In this document: piece after piece, positions 1 through 7,900 of the stretch
How positions within the stretch are numbered: position 1 is the first letter of the stretch
Layout: each line of letters starts with the position of its first letter
Source: Methylovulum sp.
GTDB lineage: Bacteria; Pseudomonadota; Gammaproteobacteria; Methylococcales; Methylomonadaceae
Length of the DNA stretch: 41,704 bases
Assembly: GCA_028712695.1 (NCBI GenBank)
Contig: JAQTQZ010000027.1
Coordinates: 1-41,704, forward strand
Direction of reading: 5' to 3'
Notes under the pieces: generated by a model
The model's database searches: none
Told to the model about the DNA's origin: nothing
The model's input: the letters and a program-made list of their open reading frames with translations, nothing else
Made by a program: the position numbers and the translations under genes

Positions 1-167
1 GTTTGCCTGCACACACCAAAAATGGCTGACAATTCCTTTAGATTGAATCCGGCGGCGCTTAACAAAACGGCTTGGGTGCGCACCCGTGGGACATGGCTGG
101 GATGGTACCGTTTCAGGTGTTCTAGGGCCTCTCTTTCTTCAGCTAAAAGTGCATTTACAAACAGCAC
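1..167 (-). pseudogene. IS630-type transposase, N-terminal fragment (cut by window edge)
   Basis: The minus strand reads from a possible GTG start at 167 to the window edge without a stop. The roughly 55 residues have the pattern of the N-terminal helix-turn-helix of IS630/Tc1-type transposases: 'LLAEEREALEHLKRYHPS', then 'RVRTQAVLLSAAGF', then 'LKELSAIFGV'. The rest lies outside the window, so it is unknown whether the gene is intact. No terminal inverted repeat could be identified. The start codon is a guess; the family match rests on the spacing of the two helices and the R-x-R-x-x-A core. Confidence 0.6.
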
Positions 168-869
168 CGTGAAATATTACATCGCCCAAATTTTGGTAAT
201 TTAACAGCTTTTTTTGTTAAAAGATTTTTGCACTATTACTTAGCCCCCAACAAGCGCGCCAGCATTTTTCGCGAAAGCTGAAATGGGATCCGTCCGATTT
301 CAGCGGCGAAAAATTTGCTGGCGATTATTGCCTTCGGCTGCCCGCGTTCGTCCTGTGTCCGCCGCGGCACGCAACTCCCTCTACGGTACACACTGCGCAC
401 CACTGGCTACCCCAAATGACTTGACGCCGTGTCGGGATGCCTTGCATTTTGTCTCCGCCTGCGCTACCGCTCGGACTCCGACAAAACGCCCGGCCCTACG
501 GCTACGCGGGGGTCGTCGTACACCGCTCCACTAACGTTACGCTTCCTGTACTCCTTCGCGGCAGCGCTTAGCCCGCTTTGTCCGCAAATCGTTGGCCTTT
601 TCCAAAAGTGACGAGTTCCACCGCATCGCACTGCAAGTTTTTATACACGAATATAATTTGACCCGTTTCAGTTAAACGTTAACCACTACCGATTTGTTAA
701 ATGATTTTTCCGCCAACGGCTATTGGTCGCCCGTAGACTTCGAATTGCCGTGTAAAGCCACTTAACTTTGTGTCAGGAAAAGTGTTGACACATCAGATAC
801 AGGTTTAATCCACCACCTTTCTATTTCCATCCTGAAAAGATACGTTTTTCTGGATGGAGCTACGTAACA
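168..869. other. Gene-poor intergenic stretch with GC-rich block
   Basis: No convincing gene is seen. Positions about 240-620 are clearly more GC-rich than the AT-rich flanks and hold several short unsupported open frames on both strands. Their predicted peptides are rich in Arg, Pro and Ala and resemble no family I know. It may be a decayed insertion or a non-coding repeat element. Confidence 0.4.
826..858 (-). terminator. Hairpin downstream of the MarR gene
   Basis: TCCATCC at 826-832 pairs with GGATGGA at 852-858, and the inner GAAAA and TTTTTC blocks can extend the stem. It lies just past the stop of the minus-strand MarR-type gene. There is no clear U-tract, so a terminator role is an inference from position. 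Confidence 0.45.
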
Positions 870-1349
870 TCAATTTTTAAGCGTTTCGTTGGGTTGCACA
901 GCCTTAACAAGAGCAGACAAATTATCCAACAAGCCGTTTAATTGCGCCTCGCTCATAGCGCCCTTAATTCTGGATTGCGCCTGATACCAAAGCGGATACG
1001 CCTTATCTAATATGACAAGACCGTCTTGTGTAATGGTTACCAGCCGAGTACGCCTATCTAGGCCCGAAATAACAGTAACAAATTTCTCCTTTTCCAAAAC
1101 GTTCAAGTTACGCGTTAAGGTTGTCCGATCCATAACAACATTGTCAGCTAGTTGCGTCACCGTAATAGAACCACTCATATGTAAATAAACAAGTAGTGAA
1201 TACTGGGTGCTCCGAATACCTATTGGGCGTAACAATTCGTCGTAGAATTGACTTACCGCACGTGTCGCTTTACGAAGGTTGAAGCCAATGCAATCTTTGC
1301 AGCATTCGAAATCTGGAGTTACAACGACTGGATCTACTAAATGGGTCAA
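870..1349 (-). CDS. MarR-family transcriptional regulator
   Basis: This 159-residue protein has the winged-helix MarR layout. An N-terminal dimerisation helix ('LRKATRAVSQFYDELLRPIGI') is followed by the HTH with recognition helix 'MDRTTLTRNLNVLEKEKFV', the wing 'DRRTRLVTIT' and a C-terminal helix pair. Four acidic or hydrophobic positions after the start, the sequence carries a CC-x2-C cluster near residues 16-20, seen in some redox- or metal-responsive MarR proteins; whether it senses anything here is unknown. The first usable codon is TTG at 1349 with only a weak GAG upstream, so the start is uncertain. It is the only regulator beside the polyketide synthase and is transcribed in the same direction, about 575 bases downstream of that gene's stop, so it is a plausible local regulator of the synthase locus. 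Confidence 0.85.
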   Translation of the reverse strand: MTHLVDPVVVTPDFECCKDCIGFNLRKATRAVSQFYDELLRPIGIRSTQYSLLVYLHMSGSITVTQLADNVVMDRTTLTRNLNVLEKEKFVTVISGLDRRTRLVTITQDGLVILDKAYPLWYQAQSRIKGAMSEAQLNGLLDNLSALVKAVQPNETLKN

Positions 1350-1529
1350 AAATAAAGTCTCATGAGTATGATAATATTGGAAAAAGTATATGCACGTATT
1401 ATTCCTGTGTCAATCCTTTCAGCACTACGGTAGGGCAAACGCATTTGACTTTTTAAATCACCGTACAATCAATAAGTTGCATTCAAAAGCCAATTTATTT
1501 AGGCTTTTTTATGATTTTATCTAATTGAT

Positions 1530-1544
1530 TTAAAAGGCTTTTAA
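1530..1544. promoter_or_regulatory. 15-bp perfect palindrome upstream of the MarR gene
   Basis: TTAAAAGGCTTTTAA is a 7+1+7 inverted repeat about 180 bases upstream of the MarR-type start. Its TTAA..GC..TTAA core loosely resembles the motifs upstream of the synthase and UnbV genes. A regulator-binding role is speculative. Confidence 0.25.
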
Positions 1545-1630
1545 TTTATATGCGCTTGCCCTGAGCACTACGGTTATAAATTGGGAATTGTTGAATAAAT
1601 TAGTTTTTCCAGCATTCAAGCCAATCATAA

Positions 1631-1741
1631 ACCAATTTCACGCCATGCCACATAAACACAATCAGTCACGCCGCCTATCGGGGTAATCTGCCAAATTTAT
1701 TTGCGCATTGGAATTTTATACGTTCAAAGGGCGACGGATAA
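1631..1741 (+). pseudogene. Group II intron reverse transcriptase, C-terminal remnant
   Basis: A 36-codon open frame ends in a TAA at 1739-1741 and contains 'HAAYRGNLPNLFAHW', which matches the conserved tail of group II intron reverse transcriptase/maturase proteins (a run like 'AYR..PNLFAHW' just before the stop). A stop lies directly upstream in the same frame and no RT palm motif is present, so only the tail survives. It sits immediately before structured DNA resembling intron domains V and VI, as expected for the 3' end of such an intron. Confidence 0.6.
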
Positions 1742-1815
1742 GAAAACCCGATGAGGCGAAGCCTCACATACGGTTTTGTGAACGCCCGAAGGAACTCCCC
1801 TTCGGGCGACCCGAA
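1742..1815 (+). mobile_element. Group II intron 3' end (domains V-VI), remnant
   Basis: After the RT tail comes a domain V-like hairpin at about 1743-1777: AAAACCCG pairs with CGGTTTT, with an inner stem TGAGGC/GCCTCA closed by a GAA loop. A domain VI-like hairpin follows (CGCCCGAAGG at 1783-1792 with CCTTCGGGCG at 1799-1808), then GACCCGAAC. This order and the TACGGTTTTGTG linker are typical of bacterial group II intron 3' ends. The 5' part and catalytic core are missing, so the element is dead. Confidence 0.6.
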
Positions 1816-1925
1816 CACTGATTAAAAGCTACAATTCTAACGTCCTGAACCCCGTTCCTGGAAAATCAAAAAAATTTCAATTTCAAACCAGAATGGATGT
1901 CTTGGCTGAGCCAGAATATGCACAC

Positions 1926-4900
1926 CTATAGATTTACCACATTAAAGGGGGTGGTCAAATGCTGTATTTTTTTCTTTAAAGATGACATTAGAATTTTTGG
2001 CAAAGTCATCGTCGAAATTTCTCCCCTTTCATTTTGTTTACTCCAAACAATTTCCTGTTCACCGACGGCGAGCTTTTGCGTGGAATCATCGCTTAGCACC
2101 CGATAATATGAAAAACTAAGAAGCAATCCCTCATCCCAAAGCTTCTTTAACGCCATTTCTACCAATACACGATCAAATGGCATAGCATCTCGCAGATAAT
2201 CTAGGCGACTCTTTATACAAAGAGGCTCACCGGCATGATGCCCTATTTTAACAAGCTCCGGTGCCACTGAGTATAAGTAGGAATTCATCACGCGGCTCTG
2301 CCAACTAAAGTAATTCGCGTAATAAACGTTACCGACAAGATTAGAATCTTCTAGCGAAGTATAAAATATTTCGGAATTTAGAACTAACCCATTTTTTATT
2401 TCACCAGATGACGTATAAACAAAATCAGTGGGGGGCGGATTAAGATCCAAAGGCTTTATATGGGCATTATCCTTATCGAATTGGAATTTTCTAAGGAAAT
2501 TTAAAAAATAATCAGGTATCGGCGCTGGACTCACTTGACCATGCCCAATAATACGAACCCATGTAGTTTCCTGTGTCACTTCAGCCACAAGTTGTTTATT
2601 ATCATATTCGTCCAATCTAAAAATATCGCAACGAAGGCTAATCGTTGATCCCTTGACGTCAACAACTCTTAGTTGCGCAATAAGCCGATCATAAGTCCCC
2701 GCAAGGCCTGTCACCCGAAGAGCAGCCCAGTTTGTCACAAGCCCCCACTCCCCTGTAACGATTTGATCGGTTAACTGACGGCCGATTTCTGCCATTGTGA
2801 TTTCCCTCACTTTGCCTACTGAAAGCATATAACGGGAACTGCTTATACTTCGCCCAAGATTACCACAGTCACTAAACGAGGGCTGAAACCGGTATTCGAA
2901 ATACTCGCGCAATTTTTCAGGTGTCTCAACAAATCTACTGGCATCGACATTGGTTGGTAGCTGGGTTAGATTTTTTGTATCCCCTTCACCCGAGTATTCA
3001 ACTGCCATAGGTTTTGGGAAACGGTAAGCGGCCACTAATGCAACAATCCTAATTGGAGGACGGAAAAAGGCCATTGGAAAAGTCAACACCGGAAACTCAT
3101 CATTATTTAACTGTGCGTTAAATACCACTACCTCCCCCCTAACTTTCTGCAACGAAAGACGGACATCCCCTAAAAACCCATAAGCTTTCCTTACGGATTC
3201 AAGCACTGCCCACAAACGGATAGCAGTGTAGTCGATAGGTTCTCCAATTTCTGCGGCTGCAGACCGCAAAAGCTTCTCGTAAGCTACTCCGAGCAAAGCA
3301 ATACAATCCTCTTCCTCTCTCGGTTCTACTGCTTCAATATCACAGCCTTGGGGGCCCTTACCAACTGTGCTAATACAATATTCACGATCATGGGAAATCG
3401 ATAAATCGATTCCCTTCCATTCCGATCCAAGGAAAATAGGCTTACCTGATGGTAGCCACTCAATTTGTGGAAGGCTTTCGTTTTGAGGGAGGGCCATGGA
3501 AGATAATTCCTTTTTGTAGTCTGCCCAACAACGATGCACTAGATCTATTTCACATTTTCGGCGCTCCTGTTTAGACATTTCCTGGAGCCTGGGCATATAT
3601 TCAAGCGTCAATGAGGGGCCGTAAAGCTCTAGCACCTGAAATTCCGCATCAACGATGGAACTAAGCCTTTTCCTATCATAATTTTCCATATCAACTAAAC
3701 GGTCTGGTGTAAAACCTTCTGGATGAGATTCCACGACTCTGACACGACAATCCTCAAGCCGCTCTAATACAAGGCCATATGAATTTGTTGTAACAATGTC
3801 GGCCATATATTCATTTCCATCAACCTCTTTGATCTCAACTTTTATAAGACATATCCCAGCTGTTTCATTCCATGGCACATGACGCTCAATACGTCCTATC
3901 TTAATAGGCAGCATGATATCTGGAGATAAGGGAAGCTGTACTGACTGAAGCATAGCATCTCTAAGATAGGGATCACCGAGAACAAATCCACCGCTATGCC
4001 CTAGTCCAAAACCTTCTAAAGGCGACTCTATTGGGTAAGCTTTGTCTGTAGCAGTAGTTACCGTATTTTTCCGATCCAACTGAAAAACCCCGGTGATTCG
4101 CTGGAATAGCGGCCCTTGAAATAGCAACCCACCGCCGTAAAGATCTTTCTTCGGATCAATCCATAGACGATTTTCAATAGGTAGATGCAAATATTTTTCT
4201 GGCATATTAAACTGCCCAAAAATAAAGGTCGCTGAGAAGTGATCTATTTTAAAACCCGTCTGTTCCACACGGATGTGGGCACGAACCCTTCTATTTGCGC
4301 CGCTCTGTTGTTCATCAACTGCGGCATGTATTTGTATCTGCACCCCCGTCTCGGCATCAACCACAATGGGTCGCACCAAGTTAATATCTTCGAGGGCAAC
4401 AATAAATTCAGCATTAGCACCAAGAAGATACTTGGCTGCTTGTGCCATTGCTTCGATGCCAAAAACTGTCGGCAACAAAAGAGAGCCTCTATAATTGTGA
4501 TCATATAAATACAAATCGCGGTTAACGTTGAGTTGCGTCTGTGCTACAAGCTCAACTCCTGGTTGCACTATATTTAAATGTTCAATAAAACGATAACCTT
4601 CGGTCGATTTTATTGGCCCTACAAGTTGCACCCAAGTTGGAAGCCCATATACCGCAGCTGTCACAATGACTTGTTTATCAGGAAGCTCATGTTCAAGTAG
4701 CTCCATAAAACGGCGAACCCCTTCATCTGTGGGGATAGCACCAACACCCGCTCGACTTAAGTGGTCAACTGCGCCAAGGCGCACACCCATCCCTGTTTCC
4801 CCCCAAACACTATATGCGATTGACACCACATGTGATTCTGGATATTTAGATGAGAATCGCCGCAAAATATGATCAAGCAACTCGTTCGACAATGCGTACC

Positions 4901-7900
4901 AACTATTACCCGGCATTCCCGTTACACCAATAATGGATGTCAATCCAACTATTAGTTTAGGTGGTGTGTCGGCTAGTGCGTTGAGAAGATTGACTGCACC
5001 GATTACTTTTGGGGCAATTTCTTCTACTACTTCCATAATTGATCGGTTTTCTGCACGACTTGGGTAATTGCGTGCGGCACCATGAACCACCGCTCGAATT
5101 GGCCCTATATCAAGTCTCACCCGCGCTATCAAATCGCTTACTTTATTTTTGTCTGAGAGGTCACATGAATAGTAATGGCACGTGAGCCCAGCTCCCTTAA
5201 ATCTGCCTAGGGTATCGTGTATTTCTCTATTATTGCCATCTGAAACATTTCCTAATGGCGTACTGCCTACAAGCACGAATTTGGCCTTCGTTTTCCCCGC
5301 TAACGCGAAGGCGCATTCTGCCGTAATGCCCTTAGCCCCACCGGTGATAATAACTACGTCATCAACATTCCAATGAATATCACGTTTTTTATAGGTTACG
5401 GGCTCTTGGAGTTCTAACCTGGGAATCCGGCGCTGTAAAACCGAGTCATAGCCTACCGCTTGAAATAGCTCTTCACCTGCGGTGATTTCTTGAGTAACAA
5501 GATCCGCAGTGAGCGAGTAGGATATTAACGGAGACAGATCAATCACCCTGATACGCCATTCAGGATGGTCTAAGTGCACACTACGAGCGAAACTCGAGAC
5601 ACCGCATGTCTCTATAGAAATATCGGTTGCATCGCTGCCAAAAAAACCGCCGCCAAACTGAATAAATGCAATATTGCAAGCTTTGCTGCCTAGTGCGGCG
5701 TTTACAGTCGCATGAAGCCGCTCAACCATTTTGCGCATTGCTCCGGCCTCATCAACCGCCATTCCTGAATTTGGCAAAACAGTGACCACATGAGCGTAAT
5801 GCCCAACATTTGAGCGCTCTAATAGACGTGCATCGCCATATACGATTGTGTCTACAACAGCATTACGGGACTCCAATCGCTGTTTTATTTCAATGACAAT
5901 TTCAGCCGAGGTTTCTTGATAAATCACTAGAACCTTCTGCCCATCCCAATTGGCTTTACCATGTGTATTTTCAGGCACAGGGTCGGCTATATATTTAATT
6001 GTATAGTTACGCACCCATAACGGACTGATGGCATTCGTCTCCTCGGTGACCTGTGGTACCGTTTCGGTTCTGGCAACAGTTTCGGATGGGGTCGCAGTAG
6101 CCACTTTTGGTGCCGGAGGCACAGTGGGGATATGCTGGCCATGCCCGCCTGAAGACGATCCGAGCTTCCCATAGACCGCCTCGGCAATCTCCCGCAAGCT
6201 TGCGTTGGCAAACTTGGACGGCTCTATTGCCCCCGCAATGCCCATTTGTTTTGCCACTGAGGCGACCAGCTCCCCGGCCTTGATCGAATCGAGGTTAAGG
6301 TCGTCCAGCAGGCGCAGATCCGCCGAGATTGTTTCTGCAGCAAAGCCTGTCCGCTTCGCCACCAAATCACGTAACAACACTTCCACATCGCGTGTCATCC
6401 CCATAGCGGGCAGTTCAAGAATGCCATGTGCCTCCATTCCGTTTTTGGCAACGGCTTCGGACGGGGTCGCAACAGCCACTTTTGGCGCCGGAGGCACAGT
6501 GGGGATATGCTGGCCATGCCCGCCTGAAGACGATCCGAGCTTCCCATAGACCGCCTCGGCAATCTCCCGCAAGCTTGCGTTGGCAAACTTGGACGGCTCT
6601 ATTGCCCCCGCAATGCCCATTTGTTTTGCCACTGAGGCGACCAGCTCCCCGGCCTTGATCGAATCGAGGTTAAGGTCGTCCAGCAGGCGCAGATCCGCCG
6701 AGATTGTTTCTGCAGCAAAGCCTGTCCGCTTCATTACCAAATCACGCAATACTGTATTTACACCATCTAACCTTAAGCCCTCAGCCTCTCCATCGCTTTT
6801 TTCAACACCATCCATAACACTTTGACTAGAAATCGACTCCTGCTTAGCTTCTAAAGTGTATCCATAAGCCTCCTGTTGATTTGCTTGCACCTCAGAAAGT
6901 GCCGGTTCCTTTACACCAAGACCTAATTTATAAAAATCTGATGAGATACTACTAACCTGATCATTTGTAACAGCTAAATCAAATGGTTTTTCACAAGGGT
7001 TTTCAATAAACACCCGTGCTGATGGAGACACATATGGCCGCACTAGCCGATTCTCATAAAGCGCTTCCCAATTTATATCCGCACCTTGGATAAACGCTCG
7101 GGCAAGGACGGTATTCAAATCTTTAGACGAATCAGGACGAGATGCTATAGAGACACAGCTATTCTGACCTCTGGAATCTACGTCAATAATCGCACCCGTA
7201 AGTCCAGAAAGAACCCGGCCTGGACCCACTTCGATAAGTAAGTCGGATCCGCTGTCCATCTTTTGGACAAGCTTCATGAATTGCACTGGTGCAACTATTT
7301 GAGAAGAGAAATGCTCTTTCAAGTCAATTGCTTTTATAACTTCTTCACCAGAAACACTACTGAAAAGAGCCGCCGACAAGCTATCAGACATTATTGGAAA
7401 TTGGGATTGACTCCGAAGATTTTCAGCCGCATTTTGCATCAGTCGTGAATGGAAAGCACCAGACACCCGAAGCTTACGCGCTTCAAACCCTTCATGTTGA
7501 GCGCTCATGATAACCGACATCACCGCATCTTCTTCGCCCGAAACGACTATCTGCCGTGGCGAATTTATATTTGCCACTATGGCATAGCCAATTGAGTCTT
7601 TTAATAAAGCCAACGCTTGACTTTCTGTGCAACTGATACTTGCCATAGCACCAATTCGATCTGTTGCACTTTTACTCATTTCTAAACCACGCAATGCTGC
7701 AAATCGAAACAGAGCCTCTTCGTCATAAACACCGGCAAGATGGAAAGCAGTTAATTCACCAAGACTATGCCCGCCAATGAGTGAAGGTTTTATCCCCATT
7801 CTTTCTAAGAAACGTGCATATAGTAATGATACGAGACATATTGCTGGTTGAGTGATTTCTGTTTGGGCAAGCATTTTCTCACGTTGTTTGATCTCTTCCC

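Noticed and set aside
243-605. Possible integron attC site, because CCCAAC and GTTGGCC bracket the GC-rich block
   Set aside because: The spacing (over 350 bases) is far beyond normal attC length, the core bases do not match fully, and no integrase is present.
4244-4508. Open frames on both strands inside the synthase gene
   Set aside because: They are antisense or out-of-frame shadows of the DH-coding region of the 2648-residue synthase.
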